Assembly: GCA_965247425.1 (NCBI GenBank)
Contig: OZ252023.1
Coordinates: 5,332,001 to 5,396,000, forward strand
Length of the DNA: 64,000 nt
Origin: CAZOZZ01 sp965247425
GTDB lineage: Bacteria; Acidobacteriota; Terriglobia; 20CM-2-55-15
Reading direction: 5' to 3'
Made by a program: the position numbers and the translations under genes. Positions 1 to 8,664 of the stretch are shown here, piece after piece. The notes under the pieces were generated by a model. It was not told where the DNA came from. It saw only the letters and a program-made list of their open reading frames with translations, and did no database searches. Positions within the stretch are counted from its first letter, which is position 1; the number at the start of each line of letters is the position of its first letter.

Positions 1-248
1 TCACTGTCTCCGATCGATGTTGCCAGACACAATGCGGATGCTGAATCCGTCGATAAACATGGGTACGCCTTCGCTGGCTTGGCACTCGCAACCGGCAACC
101 TCCATCGGCCCTGCGGGTTCGGGCGGAACGGAGCCATCTTCGGAGTCGCTCCCCCTCGCAATGAAGAGCATTGGCTCGTCGTCGCTCCTCCAAATCCGGC
201 ACCGTTGCGCTTCGAAAGATAGCAACGTTACTTCGGACCGTGGACACT
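1..248. repeat. Family A MITE-like repeat, copy 1 (left end outside window)
   Basis: This stretch matches 8391-8661 closely along almost its whole length, for example the shared block around 105-200 with the run CGGCCCTGCGGGTTCGGGCG. Its right end, about 228-248, is the same inverted-repeat end seen in copy 2 (GGACACT followed by AG). The last two bases, CT, together with the next A form the TAG stop codon of pheT on the minus strand. Open frames here show mostly amino-acid-changing differences between copies, so I treat the element as non-coding. Confidence 0.75.
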
Positions 249-2265
249 AGGTCCGCAACCTGGCTCCGAGTCCTTCGAGGCGTTCCAGAATCCTTCGATC
301 GAAATCCTGAACCTCTGCATCAGTCAGTGTGCGTTCCGGCGATCGGTAAACCAGGGAAATCGCCAGGGAGTAACAGGATTCGGGAAACGGTCCCTTATCC
401 ATCCGGTCGAACGGTTCGACCCGGGCCAGCTCCCCGACGGACGCTTCGCCCACGGCCGAAATCACTTCCGAGTAATGGATCTTGCGGTCGAGCAACAGTG
501 AGAAATCTCGCCGAACCGAAGGGTACTTCGGAATCGTTTTCGCCGCAACGCTCTTCAAGCCGGCCTCGTAAAGTTCTTGGATTGCGATTTCCGCCAGATA
601 GACCTTGTGCCGCAGCTTGAACAGCTTTGTGCAATCGGCTTGAAGTTCCCCGAAAACCGCGACGGATCCGATACGCATCGAACGGCCTGGATGGTAGTAG
701 TCCGGGATGTCGGGCCCGGCGGGTTCGTGGTCCAAAGCGAAAAGACTGAGCAGTTCCTCTACATCGCCTTTCAGGTCGAAGAAGTCGTACTCGGTTGCCT
801 GGCGATGGACGGTGTTTCCCCCTAAAGACCCGGTGGCCGCGAACACGAGCCGTGGGGTCTCGCCGTCGGTGGGATAGACTTTTCCGATCTCGAACAACTG
901 AAGATCGACGTTTCCCCGGTTCAGATTCCATTGGATGGACCTGAGCATCGTCGCGACAAGCGACGTCCTCAGGATCGGCGCATCTTCAGACAGAGGGTTC
1001 AAGATGACGACCGGATCGACCCCCGGCGCGAACCGGCTCTCGTCATCGACGTTGCTGAAGGCGATGCTGCAAGTTTCCGAATATCCAAGGCTGGACATCA
1101 AGTCCCGGATCGCCGACTCTTCCGCGTGCCAGGGCAACATTCGTCCCTGGCCCGACCAGTCTGGCAAGGTTGAGGGAAAACGGTCGTATCCATAGTGACG
1201 GGCAATCTCTTCGAGAAGGTCTTCTTCGGTGGCGATATCGTGTCTGAAACTGGGAACCTGGATCTCCCATCCCTCTGCGACGGGCTTGTCAGTCGGAAGG
1301 AACCCCAACCTGCCGAAGATGCCGAGTACTTCCTCGTCAGGGACCGACATCCCGAGATATTCAGAGATGCGACGTCGCCGGAGACTGGCGGTTGCGGGTT
1401 GGCTCCGACCCGGGTACACGTCGATTACGTTTCGATAGACTTTGCCACCGGCCAGTTCGTGGATCAATGCCGCCGTGCGGTCGCAGGCGAACCGTGCCAT
1501 TCGAATATCTGCGCCGCGCTCGAACCGATAAGACGCTTCGGTGTTGAGCTTCAAAGCTCGTGCAGTCTTCCGGGTCGTCATCGGGTCGAACCAGGCGCTC
1601 TCAAGCAAAACGTTGGTCGTTCGAGAGGAAATTTCGGTCCGAGCTCCGCCCATAATGCCTGCCAGAGCCACGGCGCGGGTCGAGTCGGCGATCACCAGCA
1701 TCGAAGGATCAAGTTCCCTGCCGACTCCATCCAGCGTTTCGAGGGACTCGTCGAATTCCGCCCTTCGGACGATGATCTGGTGCCCTTCGAGCGCGTCGGC
1801 GTCGAAGGAATGCAGCGGCTGTCCCAACTCCATCAGAACGAGGTTCGTGGCATCGGCCACGTTGTTGATGGACCTTATACCGACCGCTTCCAGCCGCCGG
1901 ATCAGCCAGTCGGGAGATGGACCCACGGTTACGCCTTCGATGTAGCGGCCGCAGTAGCGGGCACACAAGTCGGGCTCGGCAATGGAAATCGAGAACACTT
2001 CTTCGGCGGACTGATCGATTTCCTCGAGTTGGACTTCGGGTAGGCGCACCTCCAGATCGAAGACCGTCGCCACCTCACGCGCCACGCCCAGGTGTGACAG
2101 GCAATCGCCGCGATTCGTCGTAATGTCCAACTCGAGGACCGCGTCGTTGCCGGCATGTTCGACCCCGTCGACGGCGAGACCGACCATGGTCAGTCGATCC
2201 CCGACTTCGCGCACGTCGACGCCGACGTTCACGAACTCTCGAAGCCAATTGAAGCTGACGCGCAT
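247..2265 (-). CDS. pheT: Phenylalanyl-tRNA synthetase beta subunit, short form
   Basis: This is the beta chain of the alpha2-beta2 PheRS, which charges tRNA-Phe in the cytoplasm. The 672-residue protein has the N-terminal MRVSFNWLREF segment, a B3/4 editing region, a B5 domain at roughly residues 290-365 (SFRHDIATEEDLLEEIARHYGY), a catalytic-like core and a C-terminal FDX-ACB anticodon-binding domain (KYPSVRRDFSLLL to the end). The EMAP-like tRNA-binding domain, usually about 100 residues between roughly residues 40 and 150, is missing, which explains the short length against about 800 in the common form. It is the last gene of infC-rpmI-rplT-pheS-pheT, 29 nt after pheS. Its TAG stop overlaps the end of the neighbouring family A repeat. 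Confidence 0.95.
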   Translation of the reverse strand: MRVSFNWLREFVNVGVDVREVGDRLTMVGLAVDGVEHAGNDAVLELDITTNRGDCLSHLGVAREVATVFDLEVRLPEVQLEEIDQSAEEVFSISIAEPDLCARYCGRYIEGVTVGPSPDWLIRRLEAVGIRSINNVADATNLVLMELGQPLHSFDADALEGHQIIVRRAEFDESLETLDGVGRELDPSMLVIADSTRAVALAGIMGGARTEISSRTTNVLLESAWFDPMTTRKTARALKLNTEASYRFERGADIRMARFACDRTAALIHELAGGKVYRNVIDVYPGRSQPATASLRRRRISEYLGMSVPDEEVLGIFGRLGFLPTDKPVAEGWEIQVPSFRHDIATEEDLLEEIARHYGYDRFPSTLPDWSGQGRMLPWHAEESAIRDLMSSLGYSETCSIAFSNVDDESRFAPGVDPVVILNPLSEDAPILRTSLVATMLRSIQWNLNRGNVDLQLFEIGKVYPTDGETPRLVFAATGSLGGNTVHRQATEYDFFDLKGDVEELLSLFALDHEPAGPDIPDYYHPGRSMRIGSVAVFGELQADCTKLFKLRHKVYLAEIAIQELYEAGLKSVAAKTIPKYPSVRRDFSLLLDRKIHYSEVISAVGEASVGELARVEPFDRMDKGPFPESCYSLAISLVYRSPERTLTDAEVQDFDRRILERLEGLGARLRT

Positions 2266-2294
2266 TTTCTAACCCGGGCAGGGAGATCGGACCT

Positions 2295-3326
2295 TTAAAA
2301 CTGTTCTAGAAAGCGTAGATCGTTCTGGAAGAGCAACGGAATATCATCGATCTGATACTTCAACATTGCGTACCGATCGATACCGCCACCGAAAGCGAAC
2401 CCACTGTATCTCTCAGGGTCGTAGTCGACGAACCCGTAGAGGACCGGGTTCACCATTCCCGAACCCATCAACTCGATCCATCCCGTTCGCTTGCAGACCC
2501 TGCAGCCGTCACCGGAGCAGAAGATGCACGAGATATCGACTTCGGCACTGGGCTCGGTGAAGGGGAAATAGCTGGGACGCAACCTTGTTCGGGTCTCCTC
2601 CCCGAAAAACTGACGGTGGAACGTTTCCAGCGTACCCTTCAAGTCCGAGAAGGTAATGCCCTCATCCACGACCAGTCCTTCGATTTGATGGAACATGGGC
2701 GAATGGGTGGCATCCAGGTCGTCATGCCGAAAAACCCGACCGGGGCAAATGATGCGTATCGGCGGCCGGCTTTTTTCCATAGTTCGGACCTGAACAGGGG
2801 AGGTCTGCGTTCTCAGGACCGTGTCATCGGAGATATAGAAAGTGTCCGAAGGGTCGCGTGCGGGATGTCCCTCGGGAATGTTGAGCGCCTCGAAGTTGTA
2901 GTAGGTTGTTTCAACTTCGGGCCCGTCTTCGACCGTGTATCCCAACGAGACGAAAATGCGCTCAATCTCAGCACGAGCCAGCGTGATCGGATGTCTCCGA
3001 CCGACCCTGCGGCGCGTGCCCGGTAGCGTCACATCGAGCGTCTCGGACCGGACGGCCGCTCCTCGTTCGCTCTCACCGATCGACTTCCCGATTTCGTCTA
3101 TCGACGATTCGATCGTTTTCTTCAGTTGGTTGCCGAGCCGACCGAACTCGGATCGTTCTTCGTTCGGAAGGTTCCGTAAGCCTTGGAGTTGTAAGGAAAG
3201 CAGACCGGATTTTCTCGAGAGGTACCGGGCGCGGATCTCATCCAGCGATCGCTGATCGAGGATCGAATCCTTCTCGCGTTCGAATTGTGCGCCTATCTGG
3301 CGGAGTTGGTCTATACCAACAGACAT
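2295..3326 (-). CDS. pheS: Phenylalanyl-tRNA synthetase alpha subunit
   Basis: This is the catalytic alpha subunit of PheRS, a class II aminoacyl-tRNA synthetase. The 343-residue length is standard. An N-terminal coiled-coil arm covers roughly residues 1-90. Class II motifs follow: GPEVETTYYNFEALNIPEGH near residue 137, HQIEGLVVDEG near 210 and the motif 3 segment AFGGGIDRYAMLKY near the C-terminus. A CIFCSGDGCRVC segment, common in this family, is present. It sits 9 nt after rplT and directly ahead of pheT. This translation-linked order is widely conserved and fits co-transcription. Confidence 0.96.
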   Translation of the reverse strand: MSVGIDQLRQIGAQFEREKDSILDQRSLDEIRARYLSRKSGLLSLQLQGLRNLPNEERSEFGRLGNQLKKTIESSIDEIGKSIGESERGAAVRSETLDVTLPGTRRRVGRRHPITLARAEIERIFVSLGYTVEDGPEVETTYYNFEALNIPEGHPARDPSDTFYISDDTVLRTQTSPVQVRTMEKSRPPIRIICPGRVFRHDDLDATHSPMFHQIEGLVVDEGITFSDLKGTLETFHRQFFGEETRTRLRPSYFPFTEPSAEVDISCIFCSGDGCRVCKRTGWIELMGSGMVNPVLYGFVDYDPERYSGFAFGGGIDRYAMLKYQIDDIPLLFQNDLRFLEQF

Positions 3327-3335
3327 CGGTCTGGC

Positions 3336-3701
3336 CTATGCGGTTTGACCGATCGATGCCTTTGCTTTCTCTGCAAGCTGGGCAAAACCGGCCGGGTCCT
3401 CGATGGCGATATCCGCCAGGACTTTGCGGTCCAGTTCGATTCCAGCTCGTTTCAACCCGAAAATGAATTGGTTGTAATTGACGCCGTTCAGGCGCGCCGC
3501 TGCCCCGATGCGGACGATCCACAGACGACGGAAATCACGCTTGCGGGTTCGTCGGTCGCGGTAGGAATACTGGAGTGCTCTGTCGACGGATTCCGTGGCG
3601 AATTTGAAGAGTTTGCTCTTGCCGAGGAAATATCCGCGGGCTTGCTTCAAGACCTTCTTGCGGCGGTCGTGCCTCTTGGTCCCTCGTCTAACTCTTGGCA
3701 C
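3336..3701 (-). CDS. rplT: Large-subunit ribosomal protein L20
   Basis: L20 binds 23S rRNA early in 50S assembly, and in several bacteria it represses its own operon by binding the infC-rpmI leader. The 121-residue basic protein starts MPRVRRGTKRHDRRKKVLKQ and has typical L20 features (ARGYFLGKSKLFKFA, YRDRRTRKRDFRRLWIVRI). It follows rpmI and precedes pheS in the usual order. No L20-like mRNA mimic was identified by eye. Confidence 0.96.
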   Translation of the reverse strand: MPRVRRGTKRHDRRKKVLKQARGYFLGKSKLFKFATESVDRALQYSYRDRRTRKRDFRRLWIVRIGAAARLNGVNYNQFIFGLKRAGIELDRKVLADIAIEDPAGFAQLAEKAKASIGQTA

Positions 3702-3759
3702 AGTTTCTAGTCCTCATCAATGAATACGGCCTGCCCGTATCGGGCGTCCTGGCCGACTG

Positions 3760-3960
3760 CTATGCATATGGAAGCATCTCGCGAACCTTGCGAGCATCCG
3801 CAGGGGTGAGTATCGCGGATTTGCCGAGGTGTCGTTTTCGCTTCGGCGACTTTTTCGTCAGAATGTGTCGCATCAGGGAATGCCGGCGCTTGACCTTACC
3901 GCTGGCGGTCAACTTGAATCGCTTCCGTGCGCCCCGATGGGTTTTCAGTTTCATCCGCAT
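3760..3960 (-). CDS. rpmI: Large-subunit ribosomal protein L35
   Basis: L35 is a small, very basic structural protein of the 50S subunit. The 66 residues MRMKLKTHRGARKRFKLTAS and onward (KVKRRHSLMRHILTKKSPKRKRHL) match the family from end to end in length and content. The gene begins 6 nt after the infC stop and lies 58 nt before rplT, so the three are almost certainly one transcript. Confidence 0.96.
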   Translation of the reverse strand: MRMKLKTHRGARKRFKLTASGKVKRRHSLMRHILTKKSPKRKRHLGKSAILTPADARKVREMLPYA

Positions 3961-3966
3961 GTCTAA

Positions 3967-4515
3967 TTACTTTTCCTTCCGCGGAGCAAAGATACAGATG
4001 AGATTATTTCTTTCCATCCTCGGCTGATCTTCCACTTCACCTATCTCTTCGATCTCTTCAATCAGTCGTTGGATCAGAGCCCGTCCAATTTCCTTGTGAA
4101 CGATTTCGCGCCCACGGAACCAGATGTTGGCCTTGACCTTGTTGCCCTGTTTCAGGAATCGAATGATGTGGTTCTTCTTGAACTCGTAATCGTGCTCGTC
4201 CGTATTGGGGCGAAACTTGACTTCCTTGACCGTGACGCTTTTCTGATGCTTCTTTGCCTCGTGCGCCTTCCTCTTCATCTGATACCGATACTTGCCGTAA
4301 TCCATGATCCGGCAGACCGGAGGAGTACCGTTCGGCGCTACTTCAACAAGGTCCAGACCTCGCTCTTCGGCAAAGCGCAAGGCTTGTTGCGGGGGCATCA
4401 CGCCGAGTTGTGTGCCTTCTTCGTCGATGACACGAACCTCTCGCGCGCGAATCCTGTGATTCACCCTGGTTCTATCTTTGTTCTGACCCCCGGAGTATCT
4501 TCTGACTTTTGACAA
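3967..4515 (-). CDS. infC: Translation initiation factor IF-3 (non-ATG start)
   Basis: IF-3 binds the 30S subunit, blocks premature 50S joining and proofreads start codons. The conserved N-terminal domain (NHRIRAREVRVIDEEG) and C-terminal domain (KEVKFRPNTDEHDYEFKKNHI) are both present in 182 residues. The longest start is TTG at 4515-4513. An in-frame TAG lies two codons upstream, so the gene cannot begin earlier. In-frame GTG or ATT codons about 18-22 codons further in, next to the conserved NHRI segment, are alternatives. A rare start is a known feature of infC, where IF-3 discriminates against its own initiation codon, so the missing ATG is probably functional. Confidence 0.94.
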   Translation of the reverse strand: MSKVRRYSGGQNKDRTRVNHRIRAREVRVIDEEGTQLGVMPPQQALRFAEERGLDLVEVAPNGTPPVCRIMDYGKYRYQMKRKAHEAKKHQKSVTVKEVKFRPNTDEHDYEFKKNHIIRFLKQGNKVKANIWFRGREIVHKEIGRALIQRLIEEIEEIGEVEDQPRMERNNLICIFAPRKEK

Positions 4516-4529
4516 TCCCTAAACATAAC

Positions 4530-4546
4530 AAAACACCGGGTGTTTT
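4530..4546. promoter_or_regulatory. Palindrome just upstream of infC
   Basis: AAAACACC-G-GGTGTTTT is a perfect 8-bp inverted repeat with a one-base centre, lying 15-31 nt before the infC start. It could be an operator, or form a hairpin in the infC leader. No binding protein can be named from the sequence. The rest of 4516-4674 holds no gene and must contain the promoters for infC and for the divergent gene at 4675. Confidence 0.35.
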
Positions 4547-4674
4547 GCAATCGAGACTTGCCCCACGATAAGGCTCAGGATCCGGCCCCGAGAGCGTCCG
4601 GGCGAGGGCCCGTCGCGTCTGGACGAAGAACAGCAAGAGTTGTACGGACGGTCCGTTTGAGATAACTTGGGTCT

Positions 4675-5205
4675 GTGCGATATGAACTCATGGACAGTCC
4701 CGTCGGTCCACTGACGATCGCTTCAGGTGATGAGGGGCTGGAATCGATCAGGTTTGGCCGCAACATTCCCACGGGCGTGGTTGCGGCGCCGGGCCCCGGC
4801 TCGGCCGCCCTCGGTCAGTTGCGCCAGTATTTCGCCGGGAAGAGACAGCAGTTCGATCTTCCGCTGGCGTTGGTGGGAACCCCGTTCCAGTTGTCGGTCT
4901 GGGAGGAACTGTCGCGCATCCCGTATGGCGAAACCCGATCCTACGGCCAGATTGCAGACAGCCTCGGTAAACATGGTGCCGCCAGGGCGGTCGGTATGGC
5001 CAATCATGTCAATCCCATACCGATTATAGTCCCCTGCCACCGTGTTGTGGGTCACGACGGGTCGCTGACGGGTTATGCCGGCGGCCTCAACATCAAAGAA
5101 AGCCTCCTCTCACTGGAAGGAGCGCTGACCATCAAGGAGCAGAAAGCCACGGGCGCAGGTGCTCGTGGCCGATCGACGGCCGTCGGGCCCTCTCTGTTTG
5201 CCTGA
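4675..5205 (+). CDS. ogt: Methylated-DNA--protein-cysteine methyltransferase
   Basis: This suicide repair protein transfers the alkyl group from O6-alkylguanine (or O4-alkylthymine) to its own cysteine. The active-site PCHRV motif gives acceptor Cys121. It follows the helix-turn-helix segment GQIADSLGKHGAARAVGMAN, and the family signature GTPFQLSVWEELSRIPYGET is present. The start used is GTG at 4675 (MRYELMDSPVGPLT); ATG at 4690 is an alternative. The C-terminus (after about residue 145) carries a low-complexity tail rich in Gly, Ala and Arg with no known role. It lies 75 nt ahead of thrS on the same strand. Confidence 0.92.
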   Translation: MRYELMDSPVGPLTIASGDEGLESIRFGRNIPTGVVAAPGPGSAALGQLRQYFAGKRQQFDLPLALVGTPFQLSVWEELSRIPYGETRSYGQIADSLGKHGAARAVGMANHVNPIPIIVPCHRVVGHDGSLTGYAGGLNIKESLLSLEGALTIKEQKATGAGARGRSTAVGPSLFA

Positions 5206-5280
5206 TAGGGGTCAGCTTCCGAAACCTGCCTTCCGGTATCTGCCCAGGATTTTGAAACTTCCGTCGAATGAGAGATTTGC

Positions 5281-7074
5281 ATGTCTAAAAACGAGAATCT
5301 GGAAATACTACGTCACTCTCTGGCGCACTTGATGGCTGCCAGCATTCAGGAACTTTATCCCGAAGCGAAATTTGGTGTTGGGCCCGTGATCGCCGATGGA
5401 TTCTTCTATGACGTCTACCTCGAGAGTCCTCTAACGCCCGAGGATCTGGAAAAGATCGAGAAACGGATGCGGCGTAAGGTGGGCGAAAAGTTGGAGTTCG
5501 AACGTTCGGAATTACCAATTGACGATGCCATAGAACGTTTTGGCGACATGTCGCAAGAGTTCAAGGTCGAATTGCTGACAGATCTGAAGACGCGCGGTAC
5601 AACTGCCATTGCGGACCTGGAAGACGAGAATCTGGTCGGCGGTAGCGTCGACACGGTCAGTTTGTACAAGACCGGAGACTTCGTCGATCTCTGCAGGGGA
5701 CCCCACGTCGAAGACGCGGGGGCGATTAGAGCGGATGCCTTCAAGCTGACCCGCGTCTCGGGCGCCTACTGGCGGGGGGACCAGTCGCGGACACAGATGC
5801 AGCGCTGCTATGGAGTTGCCTTTGAGAACAAGAAGGAACTGAAACAGTACTTCGTGCGGCAGGAGGAAGCGAAGAAGCGGGACCATAGGAAGTTAGGCGT
5901 CGAACTCGACCTGTTCAGCCTTCATCCGGAAACCATCGGTGGTGGCCTCGTCTTGTGGCATCCCAAGGGCGGCCTGATCCGACACCTCGCCGAGGAGTAT
6001 TGCAAACAGGAACATTTGAGCAACGGCTACGACTTCGTCTATACCCCGCACATCGGACGGGCCACGCTGTGGGAGACCAGCGGTCATCTGGACTTCTATG
6101 CCGACGGCATGTACGCGCCGGTGGAGATCGACGAGCAACTCTACTATTTAAAGCCGATGAACTGCCCGTTCCACGTCCACATATTCAAGACTGGAGTGCG
6201 TTCCTACAGGGATCTGCCGATACGTCTGGCCGAGTGGGGCACCGTGTACCGTTACGAACGAAGCGGCGTGCTTCATGGACTTACGCGTGCGCGGGGCTTC
6301 ACCCAGGACGACGCCCATCTGTTTTGCCGTCCCGACCAGATGCCGGGTGAAATCGACAAGGTTCTGAACTTCAGCCTCCACATCCTCAGGGCTTTCGGAT
6401 TCGACACCTTCAAGCTTTACCTGAGCACCCGGCCCGAGAAAAGGGTGGGCGCGGACGAAAATTGGGACGCGGCCGAGGCGGCGCTCCACGGATCATTGGA
6501 ACGTTTGGGTCTGCCGTACGAGGTCAACGCGGGCGACGGCGCGTTTTACGGACCGAAGATCGACATCGTTCTGACCGATGCGATTGGCCGACCCTGGCAG
6601 TTGAGTACTATTCAGTTCGACTTTAATCTCCCCGAGCGTTTCGACCTGAACTTCATCGGCGAAGACGGTGCGCCGCATCGTCCGTATATGATCCACCGGG
6701 CGCTGCTCGGCAGTATGGAGCGATTCTTCGGCATCCTGATCGAGCACTACAGCGGTGCCTTTCCGGTCTGGCTGGCCCCGGTCCAGGCGGTGCTCATCCC
6801 GATCGCGGACCGTCATTTCGATTATTGCAATCAGGTACTCGATCGCCTGAGGGGAGCGGGCCTGCGTGTCGACCTCGACGCCGGCGTGGATCGTATGAAT
6901 GCCAAGATCCGAAAAGCCCAGGTCCAGAAAATCCCCTACATGCTCGTGGTGGGCGACAAGGAAGTCGAAGCCGACTCCGTGGCGGTCCGGCTCCGTTCCG
7001 GGAAAGATCTCAAAGCCAAAACCCTCGACGAGTTTCTTGGCCTGGCCCGGGAAGCCATAGCCAACCGAACGTGA
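5281..7074 (+). CDS. thrS: Threonyl-tRNA synthetase lacking the TGS domain
   Basis: ThrRS charges tRNA-Thr and uses its N2 domain to remove mischarged serine. The protein starts directly in the editing (SAD) domain, with the HSLAH motif at residues 12-16. The class II core contains MNCPFHVHIF, motif 2 RYERSGVLHGLTRARGFTQD and motif 3 MIHRALLGSMERF. The anticodon-binding domain closes the protein. At 597 residues it lacks the usual N-terminal TGS domain of about 60 residues. An in-frame TGA at 5269-5271 rules out a longer N-terminus. It is not joined to infC as in many bacteria; infC is divergent. A family C repeat follows the stop. Confidence 0.95.
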   Translation: MSKNENLEILRHSLAHLMAASIQELYPEAKFGVGPVIADGFFYDVYLESPLTPEDLEKIEKRMRRKVGEKLEFERSELPIDDAIERFGDMSQEFKVELLTDLKTRGTTAIADLEDENLVGGSVDTVSLYKTGDFVDLCRGPHVEDAGAIRADAFKLTRVSGAYWRGDQSRTQMQRCYGVAFENKKELKQYFVRQEEAKKRDHRKLGVELDLFSLHPETIGGGLVLWHPKGGLIRHLAEEYCKQEHLSNGYDFVYTPHIGRATLWETSGHLDFYADGMYAPVEIDEQLYYLKPMNCPFHVHIFKTGVRSYRDLPIRLAEWGTVYRYERSGVLHGLTRARGFTQDDAHLFCRPDQMPGEIDKVLNFSLHILRAFGFDTFKLYLSTRPEKRVGADENWDAAEAALHGSLERLGLPYEVNAGDGAFYGPKIDIVLTDAIGRPWQLSTIQFDFNLPERFDLNFIGEDGAPHRPYMIHRALLGSMERFFGILIEHYSGAFPVWLAPVQAVLIPIADRHFDYCNQVLDRLRGAGLRVDLDAGVDRMNAKIRKAQVQKIPYMLVVGDKEVEADSVAVRLRSGKDLKAKTLDEFLGLAREAIANRT

Positions 7075-7078
7075 TTCT

Positions 7079-7208
7079 CGACGCAGAGGCGCAGAGGCGC
7101 AGAGAGGAGTTGTCTTTTGCTCTCTCTCGGCCGAGAAATCTTGAGAACTTGGAGCGTCCGGCTTCCTCAGAATTAAAAATTCTTTGCGTCTCTGCGTCTC
7201 TGCGTCGA
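7079..7208. repeat. Family C palindromic repeat, copy 1
   Basis: The left end TCGACGCAGAGGCGCAGAGG and the right end TCTCTGCGTCTCTGCGTCGA form inverted repeats built from 7- to 9-bp units around an AT-richer core. It lies between the convergent 3' ends of thrS and the DUF1028 gene, 4 nt from each stop, so its hairpin could serve as a two-way terminator. Related copies are at 12557, 14926 and 33398. Confidence 0.8.
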
Positions 7209-7212
7209 ATTC

Positions 7213-8208
7213 CTAATTTCTTGGCACCACAGTCAGGATGCGCTGCATTGTCGCCTCGTCGGTGGTGATCAAGTTCGAAGCCGGCAGGCGGGTCAGGAGG
7301 GTGGCCCAGTTGCGGTCCTTGGTAAACACTTCTTCGAAGAGGGGAAGGGATTCGTCGATTCGGTTGGAGTTGACCAGGGCGACCGCGTGCCAGAACTTCA
7401 TCTCCAGGTTCTGGGGAAACAGGTCTTCGGCGGATCCGTATTCTCGAAGCGCACCATCCACGTCTTCGTTTTCCATTGCCAGGTCGCCGCTGTTCATGTG
7501 CTGGTAGGCCCTGTGCAGCTTGACCAACCGGCGTAGTTCTTCGAGGGGTTCCGGCGCGTCTTCCACGCGAAGGTCCATGATTCTGTCCGCCCAGGGGCGA
7601 CCGGTGGATTCGCCGCGGACGATGACGATGGCCGCGGACTGCTTACCGCGGATATCGCCTCCCACCCCCTGTGCCGCATCCAGCGCGGCCATCATCCGAT
7701 CGGCCAGATCGCCGGAGGCGGATTCGAAGGCGACCGACATCGCGTCCCACACCTGATCGTTGAGCATCATGTTGGCCTGGACCGAGTAGTTGATCCCCTG
7801 AACGTGGCCGGCGGCCTGGATACAATTCGATCCGGTGTGCGTGGCCACGTTACCGGAAGCATCGATCATGGCCACCTGCCGCACGGCCTCTCCCGGATCC
7901 GAGGCCAGAAGTGACTCCAGTGCCTGGTTAGCGGTCTTTCCAGCGCGCATCAGCTCCAGCCCGAGCGGGCCGTAGGTGACTTCAACGAAAGACTGAGTCG
8001 CAACGGCACCCACTCCGGCTTCGGCCCATGTCACAAGCGTTCCCACTGAGAACCAGTTGGACTGAACGGCAACGCCCATCTGTCCCGTGGCCGCGTCACG
8101 GGCTACGATCGAGTATGTGTGAACCGGCCTGTCTGTCCTTTGTTGGGCTTGAACGGACGTTGCACTCGCACATGCGATCAGGGTCAGAAGAAGCGTCTTG
8201 GATGGCAT
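7213..8208 (-). CDS. Secreted DUF1028 family protein with C-terminal helical region
   Basis: The protein has a signal peptide (MPSKTLLLTLIACASATSVQAQ) and then the DUF1028 fold at roughly residues 28-230. The start of the mature domain, HTYSIVARDAATGQMGVAVQ, is characteristic. DUF1028 is grouped with Ntn-hydrolase-like folds, but its substrate is unknown. The last 100 residues (LVKLHRAYQHMNSGDLAMEN and on) look like TPR-type helical repeats, which could bind a partner. The start is ATG at 8208, preceded by AAGGGGGATCC. It stands alone on the minus strand, probably exported to the periplasm. Calling it an enzyme is inference. Confidence 0.85.
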   Translation of the reverse strand: MPSKTLLLTLIACASATSVQAQQRTDRPVHTYSIVARDAATGQMGVAVQSNWFSVGTLVTWAEAGVGAVATQSFVEVTYGPLGLELMRAGKTANQALESLLASDPGEAVRQVAMIDASGNVATHTGSNCIQAAGHVQGINYSVQANMMLNDQVWDAMSVAFESASGDLADRMMAALDAAQGVGGDIRGKQSAAIVIVRGESTGRPWADRIMDLRVEDAPEPLEELRRLVKLHRAYQHMNSGDLAMENEDVDGALREYGSAEDLFPQNLEMKFWHAVALVNSNRIDESLPLFEEVFTKDRNWATLLTRLPASNLITTDEATMQRILTVVPRN

Positions 8209-8242
8209 GGATCCCCCTTTTGATTTTCGGTTTCCGTGTGAA

Positions 8243-8260
8243 CTTCCACCACGGGCTGCT
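8243..8260. repeat. Family B repeat end fragment
   Basis: CTTCCACCACGGGCTGCT matches the right terminal 18 bp of the family B element at 27597-27614 with one mismatch. No other part of that element is seen here. The rest of the 8209-8390 interval holds no recognisable gene. Confidence 0.45.
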
Positions 8261-8390
8261 TGCGTCCACCGGTTCGAAAGCCTCTCCGGTCGGTTGGCGC
8301 CGGGTCAATGAGCGGCCTCGTCCGTCTGAGCCGATTGCTGGGCCTTTGGAATCACACGAATCGTTTAGCCTTTGCGTGCGTCTCAATACA

Positions 8391-8661
8391 AGTGTCCCCG
8401 GTCCGAAATACGGTCACTATCTCCGATGGATCTTGCCGGAGACAGGAGAGACTTTGAATCGATCAATAAACTTGTTTGCACCTCGGTCGTGTTGGCGCTC
8501 ACAACCAGCAACATCAATCGGCCCTGCGGGTTCGGGCGGAACGGCACCGTCTTTGGAGTCGCTCCTCCTCGCAATGAAGAGCATTGGCTCGTCGTCGCTC
8601 CTCCAAATCCAGCACCGTTGCGCTCCGAAATATAGCAACCGTATTTCGGACCGAGGACACT
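8391..8661. repeat. Family A MITE-like repeat, complete copy
   Basis: This 271-bp element has terminal inverted repeats of 21 bp (8391-8411 and 8641-8661) that differ at one position. It is flanked by CA on the left and AG on the right, so the junctions read CAAG and CTAG. The interior is very similar to 1-227. No transposase frame fits inside, which is why it reads as a non-autonomous (MITE-type) element. It ends 3 bp before the start codon of the gene at 8665. Its right repeat contains GAGGA at ribosome-binding distance from that ATG. Confidence 0.8.
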
Positions 8662-8664
8662 AGA

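Noticed and set aside
1..225. Conserved small open frame in both family A copies (74 and 73 residues)
   Set aside because: The two translations differ mainly by amino-acid-changing substitutions (for example S/Y, E/G, R/W, G/R, E/K), so there is no sign of protein-level selection; similarity is at the DNA level.
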